A stretch of 61,975 nucleotides of DNA from Photobacterium iliopiscarium (GTDB lineage Bacteria; Pseudomonadota; Gammaproteobacteria; Enterobacterales; Vibrionaceae), in the NCBI RefSeq assembly GCF_003026395.1, contig NZ_PYOO01000018.1, forward strand, positions 1 through 61,975. The letters are read 5' to 3'. Of the stretch, positions 17,975-27,020 are shown one piece after another. The position numbers were made by a program, and so were the translations under genes. The notes beneath the pieces were generated by a model. That model worked only from the letters and a program-made list of their open reading frames with translations. It was not told the DNA's origin and did not search any database. Within the stretch, counting starts at the first letter, position 1. Each line of letters opens with the position of its first letter.

Positions 17975-18769
17975 CTATGGCGCCACACATTCAGTTAATA
18001 ATCGTAAACAACCATAATCTGTTAACCAATCATATTGCTGCTGATCTTTTACTAAAAAACAACCTGAGTAATTCAGTGCGTTAGCAAAAATATCACCAAT
18101 ATGATTTGTTAGCCGAGGAATCACTAACATCCAATGTTGTGTCAATAAAATATTGTAAGGCAAACACTCAATGGGTTCATTAATATTAAGAGTAACATTG
18201 TTAGGTGTTAATCCTAAATCATGCATCGCAGCTAAATAGCAAAAATACGCCTTTTCACTATTAATACGATCAAAAGTAAATAATTTATGCCTAAACGGTA
18301 ACTTACCGGATAAAATCATATCTTCTAATGGTACAACTGTTTTTATTAACTGCATATGCCTATGACGTTGGCTCGCACCCGCCTCTGATGCTGAGTTAAA
18401 GAATCCAAGCACATTAGGATAAGTAACACCTTGAATCCATGCAGAAAAATCATAAAGATCAAGTAAAGATGATTGATTAACAAACGCTTTACTACAAATA
18501 AGTAAATGTGGCTCTCCCGCCGGGTATTTATTTAATAAACACACATGTTCATGACCAACAGTATCGACAAACATTTGCTCATCGTAAGGCAAAAATGGAT
18601 TCTTTCCCGTCTGCCCCTGTTGCATTTTTTTAGTAAGATTGTCATTCATGATCTTAATAAAAAAATCAATTCCCTGCTCAGAAACAACCGAGCTCATGGT
18701 CGCAATAGGCAGCAATACTTGTGCTTCTCTTGCATCGTTAGCAACTGTTAAAGCTTTATCCCATAGCAT
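17975..18769 (-). CDS. ATP adenylyltransferase (Ap4A phosphorylase)
   Basis: The 264-aa protein belongs to the HIT superfamily: the histidine motif SQRHRHMQLI near residues 133-142 supplies the nucleophile, and the C-terminal domain has YNILLTQHWMLVIPR near 205-219. It splits diadenosine tetraphosphate with phosphate into ATP and ADP (or the reverse), keeping alarmone levels low. It is a soluble cytoplasmic enzyme. It is monocistronic, convergent with the NlpC/P60 gene. Escherichia coli uses ApaH instead, so this is an alternative route. Confidence 0.88.
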   Translation of the reverse strand: MLWDKALTVANDAREAQVLLPIATMSSVVSEQGIDFFIKIMNDNLTKKMQQGQTGKNPFLPYDEQMFVDTVGHEHVCLLNKYPAGEPHLLICSKAFVNQSSLLDLYDFSAWIQGVTYPNVLGFFNSASEAGASQRHRHMQLIKTVVPLEDMILSGKLPFRHKLFTFDRINSEKAYFCYLAAMHDLGLTPNNVTLNINEPIECLPYNILLTQHWMLVIPRLTNHIGDIFANALNYSGCFLVKDQQQYDWLTDYGCLRLLTECVAP

Positions 18770-19130
18770 CTACAAATACCTGCAACCATTCTAATTATTA
18801 GAAAATAAAACAACCCTAATCACTCACCTAATTAAAAAACAGCAAGATTAGATCCCAAAGATACATTGTGTAATTAAATCTTTACACTTTTAGCAAAAAA
18901 TCCGCGTTGCTAAAAACGCCTTGATGATAGCCCTCATTACTGAAACTTTGTATGATTACCTCAGTTAATTCTATCAATCACTTACGATGTTAGGTCGTAC
19001 TCCAAGTAGATTTAGGATTTAATGATTAAGCTTTATACTGGTCATATAAAGTGCTTTAAAGGGTATTCCAGATCGGTCAATCTGCTACCCTACCCTTTCT
19101 AAATAGATTCAATCCTTTGTTTTAAAAACA
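18770..19130. other. Gene-free gap with two hairpins
   Basis: No ORF here has a ribosome site or family match. TTTAGCAA (18889-18896) can pair with TTGCTAAA (18907-18914). AAAGGGTA (19058-19065) can pair with TACCCTTT (19091-19098) around an inner CAGAT/ATCTG hairpin. Neither has a T-tract. The left part must hold the promoter of the Ap4A phosphorylase gene. Confidence 0.4.
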
Positions 19131-19132
19131 AA

Positions 19133-19163
19133 AAACGCCCACTGATAAAAAATGAGCGTTTCA
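19133..19163 (-). terminator. Probable terminator of the aromatic permease gene
   Basis: A weak 6-bp stem, AAACGC with GCGTTT, is preceded on the plus strand by an A-run, which is a U-run on the minus strand, 18 bases after the permease stop. Confidence 0.45.
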
Positions 19164-19180
19164 TGTCTATTGCTTACTGA

Positions 19181-20341
19181 TTAAATAATCTGAGCACCAA
19201 TTAAAAAGCACCCAAAAAGTAAACTCATTAGCATCGCCATTGTTCCTCCGGCTACTTGATAATCATCATTTTGCTCTGTTTTAACCGTTTTTCTTATATT
19301 GTGAATCATCAGCATCGGTATAAATACAGCAATAAAAACAAGAATTAATCCGGCATAATTTAAAACAGATAAAAATTGATTCGCAGCAAAGATAGCCCCA
19401 AGCAACGGTAAGATAAACGTTAAAACATAGGTTACAGCACGATTCTGTCTGAACAAATCAACATTCTGATCAAACAACGACATAGCTACACCTAAAAATG
19501 ACGTTAATAATGCTAAGCCAGTAAATACCGACAAAATGATGTGTATGCCAGAGAATCGAGCACTCAATGCATCAATCAATACAGAGACATTATCAAATTT
19601 CACCAGTTGTTCTGCTGACAAGCTTCCAACAACCGCATATAACCACAATAGATAACAACTCAAGGGAATCAATGAGCCTAATAGCACCATGTTTCTTAAT
19701 TGCTTATGGCTTGCTTTGTCATTGTATGACACTAATGAAGGAATTACGGGAAAGAAACCGAAACTCGTAAACAACACCGCACTGGTTTTAATTAAATCAA
19801 TATTGCTATTATTACTGGCTTCAAAAAAGTGATTAAAACTCATACCGGGTATCAATGCGCATAAGGTAATAATTAATACGACAATCATGATTAAAAATAA
19901 AACACGATTAAGCTTATCAACCACCCCCGTACCAGCAGCAACAATACCTCCGGCTAACACAGTAAAGATGATCTGACTTTGTAACATTGACAGATCAAAG
20001 CCAAAACCTACCGCCAATTTTTGTACTAAATCACCAGCACCAATGATATAAGCCATTAATAAACAAACTAATAACGCATATAACAACCCATTAGTGACTA
20101 ATTGACCACCTTTGCCTAATGTTTTTCGCGCAATGGTATTCATGCCTAAACCACCACCGACTTTAATGCTAGCTTCTAATAATAATAAAGCAGCATAAGT
20201 CGTACCACTCCAAATAAGCAGCATTAATAAAGAGCCAGATAGCAAACCAAACTGTGCTAATACCATCGGTATAGCAAGCATGCCCGCACCTAACGCTGTG
20301 CCCGCAATAATTAGCGAACTTCCTAATAATTTAGTATTCAT
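19181..20341 (-). CDS. Aromatic amino acid permease, HAAAP family (TyrP/Mtr-like)
   Basis: The 386-aa protein has about eleven membrane helices and the hydroxy/aromatic amino acid permease hallmarks: IIAGTALGAGMLAIPMV near residues 11-27 and SFGFFPVIPSLVSY near 193-206. Members import tyrosine, tryptophan or phenylalanine with protons. The sequence looks closer to TyrP than to Mtr or TnaB, but this is an impression. A 45-aa small ORF (20440-20577) with an excellent ribosome site lies about 100 bases upstream on the same strand. A palindrome at 20637-20656 lies in the presumed promoter. No tryptophanase gene is nearby. Confidence 0.85.
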   Translation of the reverse strand: MNTKLLGSSLIIAGTALGAGMLAIPMVLAQFGLLSGSLLMLLIWSGTTYAALLLLEASIKVGGGLGMNTIARKTLGKGGQLVTNGLLYALLVCLLMAYIIGAGDLVQKLAVGFGFDLSMLQSQIIFTVLAGGIVAAGTGVVDKLNRVLFLIMIVVLIITLCALIPGMSFNHFFEASNNSNIDLIKTSAVLFTSFGFFPVIPSLVSYNDKASHKQLRNMVLLGSLIPLSCYLLWLYAVVGSLSAEQLVKFDNVSVLIDALSARFSGIHIILSVFTGLALLTSFLGVAMSLFDQNVDLFRQNRAVTYVLTFILPLLGAIFAANQFLSVLNYAGLILVFIAVFIPMLMIHNIRKTVKTEQNDDYQVAGGTMAMLMSLLFGCFLIGAQII

Positions 20342-20439
20342 ATTTTTCTCTTTTCTTATTGTTAGATGTAGTAATCCATATATCTATAATTAGATACAGT
20401 AGTAATAACCTGTGATTTGGTAATCAATAACAAGTGCGG

Positions 20440-20577
20440 CTACAGAGAACCGTTACTAAATCGGAAACTAAAATAAGAGGCAGAAGAAAAAGCCATTACA
20501 GTACATACCGCATTAGAAAAAGAAACATGCGATATCGATGATGATGAGGGGGGTTCATATTGATGGTCTTGTGTCAT
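20440..20577 (-). CDS. 45-aa small ORF, possible leader peptide of the aromatic permease
   Basis: ATG at 20577-20575 follows AGGAG at 7 bases, the best ribosome site in this neighbourhood. The peptide starts MTQDHQYEPPSSSSISHVSF and ends ASYFSFRFSNGSL; its second half has four Phe, one Tyr and many Ser. It is followed by about 100 bases and then the aromatic amino acid permease. Translation-coupled control by aromatic amino acids is an attractive idea. Against it, I see no clear terminator/antiterminator in the 98-base spacer. It could be an independent short protein. Confidence 0.55.
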   Translation of the reverse strand: MTQDHQYEPPSSSSISHVSFSNAVCTVMAFSSASYFSFRFSNGSL

Positions 20578-20636
20578 TATCGTACTCCTAAACGATGAAA
20601 CTCAATTTATTAGCCATATTCGGTCAGAATATAATG

Positions 20637-20656
20637 ACTGTTTCGGTCAAAACAGT
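20637..20656. promoter_or_regulatory. Palindromic operator candidate upstream of the small ORF/permease
   Basis: ACTGTTT and AAACAGT form a perfect 7-bp inverted repeat with spacer CGGTCA. The element CGGTCA occurs again at 20621-20626 and TGGTCA at 20658-20663. The site is about 60 bases before the small ORF. The regulator is unknown; the spacing is wrong for LexA. Confidence 0.4.
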
Positions 20657-20734
20657 TTGGTCAACTAATAGCATCATACTAAAGCACATTGTTCAGGAAT
20701 GGAATGAATGATTCTATTTCTATTTTTATTCGAC

Positions 20735-20760
20735 AAAAAAACCCAATCCGAAGACTGGGT
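20735..20760 (-). terminator. Terminator of the DUF805 operon
   Basis: ACCCAATC pairs with GACTGGGT (one mismatch) around CGAA; the A-run 20735-20740 is a U-tract on the minus strand. Confidence 0.7.
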
Positions 20761-20790
20761 CGTATTCATTTAGCCAAGACATCAACAGAT

Positions 20791-21177
20791 TTAGACGCTT
20801 AGTGTTGAATGATCATTCTGTTTTGGATTGCTACCAAAGCGGTTGTTACCTTTGGTACTGTCTTGTACCATAAAATAAAGCAGCACTAAAATACCAACAA
20901 TCGGAACTAACATAATTAATGCCCACCAACCAGTACGATTCTGGTCATGTAAACGACGGACAGTAACGGCAACAGTCGGTATAAAGGCAAAGGCTGCATA
21001 TAACGCAGCTAGCACACCATAACCTTCCATCAACGTCGGTAACTGCAATGTTGTATCAATAAGACTGCAAGCTAAACTTATAAAAGCGTTAATTAAAGTA
21101 AAAAACCAAAATTCTTTTCTGCGCGCACGCCCTTGAAATTGGGCATATTTACGAATAACGGCAAAATACCAATTCAT
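20791..21177 (-). CDS. DUF805 inner-membrane protein
   Basis: The 128-aa protein has the DUF805 signature: FQGRARRKEFWFF at about residues 15-27, then four membrane helices with RRLHDQNRTGWWAL near 74-87, and the tail QDSTKGNNRFGSNP. I take the ATG at 21177, preceded by AGGAAG; a longer frame from 21219 would overlap the upstream gene. The function of the family is unknown (Escherichia coli YhaH and YhaI are members). It follows the 91-aa gene by 19 bases and is likely co-transcribed. Confidence 0.88.
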   Translation of the reverse strand: MNWYFAVIRKYAQFQGRARRKEFWFFTLINAFISLACSLIDTTLQLPTLMEGYGVLAALYAAFAFIPTVAVTVRRLHDQNRTGWWALIMLVPIVGILVLLYFMVQDSTKGNNRFGSNPKQNDHSTLSV

Positions 21178-21196
21178 TCTATCTTCCTTGTGAATA

Positions 21197-21472
21197 TTAA
21201 TAACGCTTAATGCGGACAACTTTCATTATTTCAAATTCTAAACCTGCCACAATCATTGAATCAACATAATAGGTCATATTTACTTTTGCACCAGTAAGTG
21301 TCCTATATCTTGCTTTACGTTTAAACTTAAAAGGCACGTTATAGCCGTCAATCATCAATGAATGCTGTATCCACTCGCCATCATCTCGCTGCGTGTGTGA
21401 ATATACTGTTAGCCCTTCACTATGAATCAATTGTTCATGTTTAGCTATAAGTTTATCACTGTCAGATTTCAT
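21197..21472 (-). CDS. Conserved-looking hypothetical protein (91 aa)
   Basis: A soluble 91-residue protein with an acidic/basic N-terminus (MKSDSDKLIAKHEQLIH) and a strand-rich remainder (VDSMIVAGLEFEIMKVVRIKRY). No signal peptide or membrane segment. I do not recognise a family. It is upstream of and probably in one operon with the DUF805 protein, with 19 bases between stop and start. An AT-rich leader with GGGAAAA precedes its ATG. Confidence 0.6.
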   Translation of the reverse strand: MKSDSDKLIAKHEQLIHSEGLTVYSHTQRDDGEWIQHSLMIDGYNVPFKFKRKARYRTLTGAKVNMTYYVDSMIVAGLEFEIMKVVRIKRY

Positions 21473-21510
21473 TGATTATTTTCCCACTATCAGTACGTTA
21501 TCTTCGAAAC

Positions 21511-21540
21511 AAAAACAGAGAGCCAAGCTCTCTGTTTATT
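21511..21540 (-). terminator. Terminator of the nucleoside transporter gene
   Basis: An 11-bp perfect stem (21513-21523 with 21527-21537) with a CAA loop and A/T runs on both sides, 29 bases after the transporter stop. Confidence 0.85.
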
Positions 21541-21568
21541 TTAATTTTATAATAGGAATATAGTACTC

Positions 21569-22798
21569 TTAAACAGGAAGAAATAAACCTGCAAGTGTTG
21601 CACTCATCAAATTAGCGAGAGTTGCTGCAAAAATCGCCTTCATACCTAAACGAGCAATCTCAGGACGACGTTGAGGCACGATTCCGCCTAACCCACCCAT
21701 TAGCATGGCAATAGACGTTAGGTTTGCAAAACCACAAAGTGCAAATGTCACGATGGCCTGTGAATGTTCACTCAATTTAGCCAATGTTTCTGGTTTCATT
21801 AATTCTGCAAATGCAATAAATTCATTCACAGCAATTTTAGTACCAATAAGACTTGCCGCAGTCGTTGCTTCTGACCAAGGCACACCAATTAACCATGCCA
21901 CAGGTGCAAAAATATAGCCAAAAATTAAATTGAGGCTTAAATTATCAATCCCAATCCAATGACCAATATGGCCTAAACCACCATTTACCATCGCAATTAA
22001 ACTGATCACAGCTAATAAACTGGCACCAACAGCCATTGCAATTTGTAAACCACTCAATGCACCACGAGAAGCGGCATCAACTAAGTTAACGGGTTCATCT
22101 TCTTCGCCGTCATCTTCGTCTTCCATGCTGTGCACGCCTTCGGTTTGCGGCACAACCAGTTTTGCCATCATCAATCCTGCGGGAGCTGACATGAAGCTTG
22201 CTGCAATAAGATACTTTAATTGCACCCCTAACCCAGCGTAACCGACCATGGTGCCACCAGCAACAGAGGCTAATCCACCTACCATTACTGCAAATAATTC
22301 AGAACGTGTCATTCGCGCAAGGAATGGACGTACAACCAATGGAGCCTCTACAGAACCGACAAAAATATTCGCCGTCGCAGACATTGACTCAGTACGAGTA
22401 GTACCTAGTAAGCGTTGTAACAAACCACCAATACCACGAATCACCCATTTCATGATGCCAACGTAATATAATACGGAAATTAATGCCGAAAAGAAGACAA
22501 TAGAAGGTAAGACATTAACCGCAAAAATAAAGCCCAGTTTAAATTGAGCCAACTGACCAAATAAGAATGATGTACCTTCATGACCGTAATCAATCACACC
22601 AGATACTGCGCCAGAAACACTATTTAACACCACACGGCCGACAGGCACATACAAAATAAAGGCAGCAAAAACGACTTGGATACAAAAAGCCCCTAAGACA
22701 CTGCGCCAATTAACTGCTGAACGATTTTCTGAAAACAAAAAACCAACGATAAAAATAGTAATAATACCGAGCATGCCAATAAGATAATGCAAAGTCAT
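21569..22798 (-). CDS. Concentrative nucleoside transporter (CNT/NupC family)
   Basis: The 409-aa protein aligns by eye over its whole length with the structurally known Vibrio cholerae CNT: about eight to nine helices, the motif NIFVGSVEAPLVVRPF near residues 141-156, and FALCGFANLTSIAM near 353-366. It imports nucleosides with Na+. The helix-hairpin motif differs from the usual GQTEAP: Gln and Thr that contact the base are Ser and Val here, while the Glu is kept. A very acidic loop (EDEDDGEEDE) lies near 226-235. A TTGTTATAACAA palindrome sits upstream. Substrate specificity probably differs from vcCNT. Confidence 0.92.
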   Translation of the reverse strand: MTLHYLIGMLGIITIFIVGFLFSENRSAVNWRSVLGAFCIQVVFAAFILYVPVGRVVLNSVSGAVSGVIDYGHEGTSFLFGQLAQFKLGFIFAVNVLPSIVFFSALISVLYYVGIMKWVIRGIGGLLQRLLGTTRTESMSATANIFVGSVEAPLVVRPFLARMTRSELFAVMVGGLASVAGGTMVGYAGLGVQLKYLIAASFMSAPAGLMMAKLVVPQTEGVHSMEDEDDGEEDEPVNLVDAASRGALSGLQIAMAVGASLLAVISLIAMVNGGLGHIGHWIGIDNLSLNLIFGYIFAPVAWLIGVPWSEATTAASLIGTKIAVNEFIAFAELMKPETLAKLSEHSQAIVTFALCGFANLTSIAMLMGGLGGIVPQRRPEIARLGMKAIFAATLANLMSATLAGLFLPV

Positions 22799-22870
22799 TC
22801 CCCAATGTTTGGTGTAGTAAACGATTGCGGAGAGAGTGTATTCATAAAAAAAACTGTGACAAGGATCAAA

Positions 22871-22882
22871 TTGTTATAACAA
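22871..22882. promoter_or_regulatory. Perfect palindrome upstream of the nucleoside transporter
   Basis: TTGTTATAACAA lies about 75 bases before the transporter start. It could be an operator, but 12-base AT-rich palindromes are not rare; I cannot match it to CytR or DeoR with confidence. Confidence 0.25.
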
Positions 22883-23055
22883 ACAACAGTAATTTAACAA
22901 AATTCCATTAATTTGCCTTTTTTTTAAGCTAAGCAAACGAAAATCATTAGATTAGTTCCTGTGAGGGATACTATTATCCCTAATGGTGACAATTTCAAAC
23001 CTAATCATCTTACTTTTAGCCAACCGTTTGCGTTTGATCGCTGTTTTTTACATCA

Positions 23056-23970
23056 TTACCATTTACACAAAATATTACCCACATCGATATGGCGTCGAAT
23101 AAATTCAATGAAAAGATTTACCTTGTTAGGTAAAAATTTATGTCTTGGATAAACTGCATACAACGGCATATGTTGTGTAAGTTGCCAATCAGGCATTAAT
23201 CGAATTAACTTACCTGTTCGAATCTCATCCGTTAATAGATAGGTGGCTAAATAACCAATACCATTACCGGCAATCGTTGCATCACGAATCGCATCAGCAG
23301 AATCTACTCGATAATTACCTGTCACTTTAATATCTAGATTCTGGTTTTGCTGACTAAAGCTCCAAACATTATCTTTACGTTCACGACTAAAATAAATAAT
23401 ACAATTATGTTCTGCTAAATCACTCGGTTGATATGGCACACCGTGAGTAGCTAGATATTCAGGGCTGGCCACCAGCACAAAATCACAATTACTCAAATGC
23501 CGAGCCACAAATCCCTCTGGTGGCGAGTCCATAAATCCAATCCACAGATCAAGCTGCTCTGCGATCAAATCAACCCGATAATCAAATAAACTCAATTCTA
23601 AATTTATTAATGGGTGTTGGGCATGAAACTCATTGATATAAGGGGCAACATGGTTAGAAGCAAAAGATTGTGCAATACCCACTCTTAGCAAGCCTTGAGA
23701 ATTATCTTCACTCCCAAATAACTCGCTTTCTGCTTCATTTATTTCCTCCACCACTTTTTCACAGTGCTTAGCAAACAAACGTCCAGCTTCTGTTAATGAA
23801 AAAGATCGAGTGGTTCGTTGTACCAGTTGTACCCCTAGTCGTTGTTCAAGTTGCTGAATCAACTTACTGACTTGGGTTCTAGATATATCCAATAACTGCG
23901 CAGCTTTAGTAAAGCTTTGCTGTTTAGTAAGTGCATTGAAAACAATCATTTGCTGTGCTTTTTTTAACAT
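23056..23970 (-). CDS. LysR-family transcriptional regulator
   Basis: The 304-aa protein has an N-terminal winged helix (FTKAAQLLDISRTQVSKLIQ, residues 16-35) and an effector domain of the CrgA/DhcR-like group (RVGIAQSFASNHVAPYINEF). Such proteins activate or repress neighbouring genes with a small effector. It is upstream of and codirectional with the nucleoside transporter (257 bases), and divergent from pstS (303 bases). Neither target is certain; the pst side has PhoB boxes instead. Confidence 0.9.
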   Translation of the reverse strand: MLKKAQQMIVFNALTKQQSFTKAAQLLDISRTQVSKLIQQLEQRLGVQLVQRTTRSFSLTEAGRLFAKHCEKVVEEINEAESELFGSEDNSQGLLRVGIAQSFASNHVAPYINEFHAQHPLINLELSLFDYRVDLIAEQLDLWIGFMDSPPEGFVARHLSNCDFVLVASPEYLATHGVPYQPSDLAEHNCIIYFSRERKDNVWSFSQQNQNLDIKVTGNYRVDSADAIRDATIAGNGIGYLATYLLTDEIRTGKLIRLMPDWQLTQHMPLYAVYPRHKFLPNKVNLFIEFIRRHIDVGNILCKW

Positions 23971-24159
23971 CTACAACCTTTATCTTTAATAAAAAACAAG
24001 GCAACTGAAATACATCAATATTAATGTCGCCAATAATGCAGTTTGGTGTTGATAGTATATGTTATCCCAGTATTTAGTGAATATTGATTCCTTTTTTAGC
24101 TGATAAATAACACCTGCAAATGAAATATATCACTACAAACATCACTGTTTTTTATTACA

Positions 24160-24216
24160 ACATTCATCGACTGTTCAAACTTCTGAAACATTAATGTCAC
24201 ATAACTTTTTTAATCT
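24160..24216 (+). promoter_or_regulatory. PhoB boxes and promoter of pstSCAB
   Basis: Seven-base elements recur every 11 bases: ACATTCA (24160), CTGTTCA (24171), TCTGAAA (24182), AATGTCA (24193), each with a 4-base AT-rich spacer. This is the Pho-box pattern based on CTGTCAT. TAATCT at 24211-24216 is a likely -10, placing the boxes over the -35 region as PhoB requires. Expression is expected under phosphate limitation. Confidence 0.7.
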
Positions 24217-24272
24217 TTGTCCTGTTCATTCAAACCTATTGGCATTTTGCCCAACAAGAAAGGATTAGGAAA

Positions 24273-25094
24273 ATGAAAACAAAGATTATCGGCGCAGTTG
24301 TTGTTGCAAGTTCACTGGTTGTTAGTTCTGCAGCGTTCGCTGGCGAGACTGTCTCTGTTGTAGGTTCTAGCTCTGTTTCTCCCCTCATGGAAGTATTGGG
24401 TGAAACTTATGCGCAATCTAACGATGTCACGGTAGAAGTTCAAGGACCAGGATCATCAGCAGGTATTCGTGTTGCTCACGATGGTTCGGCAGATCTTGGT
24501 ATGTCATCTCGTAACTTAAAAACCGCAGAAGAATCACCACAAATAAAAGAAGTCGTGATCGCTCGTGATGGTATTGCCGTGGTGGTGAATAACAGTAACT
24601 CGGTCACCGATCTAACCAAAGAACAAATCACTGAGATCTACAAAGGCAATGTCACTAACTGGAAACAAGTGGGTGGTGAAGATAAACCTATCGTTGTCGC
24701 TACCCGTGATACCGCATCGGGCACTCGTGGTGCATTTGAAGACATCATGTCGTTAAAGAAAAAGATTAACGGTATCAAAGTCTCTGCTATTTCCCAAAAA
24801 GCACAAGTTGCTAGTGGTAATGGTCAATTAAAAACAACGGTAGCAAATAACCCCTTTGCTATTGGTTACATTTCACTAGGTTCTGTTGATAACACAGTGA
24901 AAGCACTGACAATTGATGGACATAAACCATCAGTCGCGGCAATTAAAGCCGGTGATTATAGTGTGCAACGTCCATTTATTGTGGTCTACAAAGAAGGTCG
25001 CCCCTCAAAAGAAGCATTGGATTTCTTAACATGGGTTCAATCACCAACCGCGCAAAAAATTGTTGCAGATAAAGGCTTCATCTCAATTAACTAA
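24273..25094 (+). CDS. pstS: Phosphate ABC transporter, periplasmic phosphate-binding protein
   Basis: The 273-aa precursor has a signal peptide (residues 1-23, ending AAFA) and the phosphate-binding signatures VVGSSSVSPLMEVL near 28-41, GSSAGI near 65-70 and TRDTASGTRGAFED near 150-163. It captures inorganic phosphate in the periplasm for PstCA. It is of the short Vibrio type. A strong ribosome site (AGGA) precedes the ATG. A terminator follows it within the operon, so the binding protein should be made in excess of the membrane parts. Confidence 0.95.
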   Translation: MKTKIIGAVVVASSLVVSSAAFAGETVSVVGSSSVSPLMEVLGETYAQSNDVTVEVQGPGSSAGIRVAHDGSADLGMSSRNLKTAEESPQIKEVVIARDGIAVVVNNSNSVTDLTKEQITEIYKGNVTNWKQVGGEDKPIVVATRDTASGTRGAFEDIMSLKKKINGIKVSAISQKAQVASGNGQLKTTVANNPFAIGYISLGSVDNTVKALTIDGHKPSVAAIKAGDYSVQRPFIVVYKEGRPSKEALDFLTWVQSPTAQKIVADKGFISIN

Positions 25095-25105
25095 TTTTTA
25101 TTTTA

Positions 25106-25135
25106 GCGCTCAACCTGTGTGAGTTGAGCGTTTTT
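25106..25135 (+). terminator. Intra-operon terminator between pstS and pstC
   Basis: CGCTCAAC (25107-25114) pairs with GTTGAGCG (25123-25130), followed by TTTTT. It would stop a share of transcripts after pstS. Confidence 0.85.
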
Positions 25136-25185
25136 GACTTCTCAGAAATAGGCTACTCATTGGTATCCTTTCTGGAGTGTAGATT

Positions 25186-26097
25186 ATGACCATCGCAAAT
25201 ATTGAAAAATCAATCAAGGATATGCCGTTGCTAAAGTCTAAAAAACGTATTGACTGGCGCGAAATGTTCTTTAAATACCTTTTTATGCTTAGTGCCGCTA
25301 TCGGTATATTATCACTCGTTACTATTGGCTACTTTATTTTCCGTGAAGGTTATGCGGCTTTTGCCTATTCTGGTGTTACAGGCATTATCCTTGGCACTGA
25401 TTGGTTACCCCCCGCACTTTACGGCATTGCACCGATGATTGTCGCATCATTGGTTTCGACCGCAGGAGCTGTCGTTATAGGGGTACCCATTGGCATCTTA
25501 ACCGCCATTTTTATTGCCGAAGTCGCACCAAGACCACTGGCAAGTTTCATTCGTCCAATGATTGAACTTTTAGCCGGTATTCCGTCTGTTGTTTATGGTT
25601 TTTTTGGATTAGTTATTATTGTGCCACTCATTCAAGACATCTTTGATGTTCCTGCGGGAAATACCATTTTAGCGGGAATCATTGTACTTGCAGTAATGAT
25701 CCTTCCCACCGTGATCACTATTTCTGAAACCTCCATTCGTGCTGTTCCTCGTGCTTACAAAGAAGGATCGTTAGCGCTTGGCGCATCATCAATGTTCACT
25801 ATTTTCAAACTGATCATCCCCGCTGCACGCTCTGGCATTATGACTGGCGTTATTTTAGGCGTAGCACGCGCACTCGGTGAAACAATGGCAATCATCATGG
25901 TTATGGGTAACTCCCCGGCAATGCCAGAAGGTTTACTTGAATCAGCACGAACGCTAACCGCCAACATCGCGATTGAAATGTCTTACGCAACCGGTATTCA
26001 CGCCAGCGCACTGTATGCGACAGGTATTGTGCTGTTAGTGTTTATTATGACCCTAAACGGTGCGCTTCTTTACCTAAACCGTGAGCGAGCGAGGTAA
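25186..26097 (+). CDS. pstC: Phosphate ABC transporter permease PstC
   Basis: The 303-aa inner-membrane protein has six predicted helices and the permease loop EGSLALGASSMFTIFKLIIP near residues 190-209 that contacts the ATPase. It forms the channel with PstA. A GGAG ribosome site precedes the ATG. PstA starts 6 bases after its stop. Its N-terminal 25 residues are basic and cytoplasmic. Confidence 0.94.
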   Translation: MTIANIEKSIKDMPLLKSKKRIDWREMFFKYLFMLSAAIGILSLVTIGYFIFREGYAAFAYSGVTGIILGTDWLPPALYGIAPMIVASLVSTAGAVVIGVPIGILTAIFIAEVAPRPLASFIRPMIELLAGIPSVVYGFFGLVIIVPLIQDIFDVPAGNTILAGIIVLAVMILPTVITISETSIRAVPRAYKEGSLALGASSMFTIFKLIIPAARSGIMTGVILGVARALGETMAIIMVMGNSPAMPEGLLESARTLTANIAIEMSYATGIHASALYATGIVLLVFIMTLNGALLYLNRERAR

Positions 26098-26103
26098 TTC
26101 ACA

Positions 26104-27003
26104 ATGAATAATAGTCATACTTTATCAACTCAAACGAGTCGATTAGAAAATGCGAATCCAGCAGCACAAAAACTAAAAGACCGCTTATCACTCGCTCTTA
26201 TTTGGTTATCCGCGGGAGTGACGGTTGGCTTTTTATTATGGGTTATGTGGTACATCCTCAGTAATGGCCTCTCTCATGTCGATTGGTCTTTTATTAGCTC
26301 AAATTACACTACCATCGGTAAAGAATCTGGCATTTGGCCAATGATTGTTTCGACACTCTATATGGTACTCGCATCAATTTCTGTTGCGGCACCATTAGGG
26401 ATCATGACCGCGATTTATCTTACTGAATATGCAAAAGTAGGTAGCCGTTTAGTTAAAGTTATTCGTTTTTGTACTGAATCTTTAGCGGGTATTCCCTCTA
26501 TTATTTATGGCCTTTTCGGTATGACCTTTTTTGTGGTTATTCTTGGTTTCGGCTATTCAATTTTATCCGGTGCATTAACATTAAGTATTTTGATTCTTCC
26601 TGTGATTATTCGTACCACTGAAGAAGCATTAATGGCCGTACCACAAACTTACCGTGAAGGTTCATACGGTTTGGGTGCATCTAAAATTTATACTATTTGG
26701 CGACTTATCCTTCCTAGTGCAATGCCAGGAATTGTAACCGCTATTATCCTCAGCGTCGGTCGTGTTATTGGTGAATCTGCACCGGTATTTATGACAGCAG
26801 GCATGGTGGCACGTATTCCAGAGAGTGTGTTTGACTCAGGACGTACGCTTACTGTTCACCTGTACAAGCTAACGCAAGAACTCTACACCGTACACGAATG
26901 GAACCAAGCTTATGGTACCGCGACCGTGCTCATTATTGTGGTTCTTGTAATTAACCTAATTACCAAGCTTATCGCTAGCCGTTTTAATACTGCGACTTAC
27001 TAA
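26104..27003 (+). CDS. pstA: Phosphate ABC transporter permease PstA
   Basis: The 299-aa partner of PstC has six helices and the matching ATPase-contact loop [20 protein letters not shown] near residues 188-207. The segment [16 protein letters not shown] near 121-136 is typical of PstA. It begins 6 bases after pstC and is followed 17 bases later by pstB, so the three are translated from one message. Confidence 0.94.
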   Translation: MNNSHTLSTQTSRLENANPAAQKLKDRLSLALIWLSAGVTVGFLLWVMWYILSNGLSHVDWSFISSNYTTIGKESGIWPMIVSTLYMVLASISVAAPLGIMTAIYLTEYAKVGSRLVKVIRFCTESLAGIPSIIYGLFGMTFFVVILGFGYSILSGALTLSILILPVIIRTTEEALMAVPQTYREGSYGLGASKIYTIWRLILPSAMPGIVTAIILSVGRVIGESAPVFMTAGMVARIPESVFDSGRTLTVHLYKLTQELYTVHEWNQAYGTATVLIIVVLVINLITKLIASRFNTATY

Positions 27004-27020
27004 ATTCTGAGGATATAAAC

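Noticed and set aside
20637..20656. SOS box in the aromatic permease promoter
   Set aside because: CTGT and ACAG are separated by 10 bases, not 8, so it does not fit LexA.
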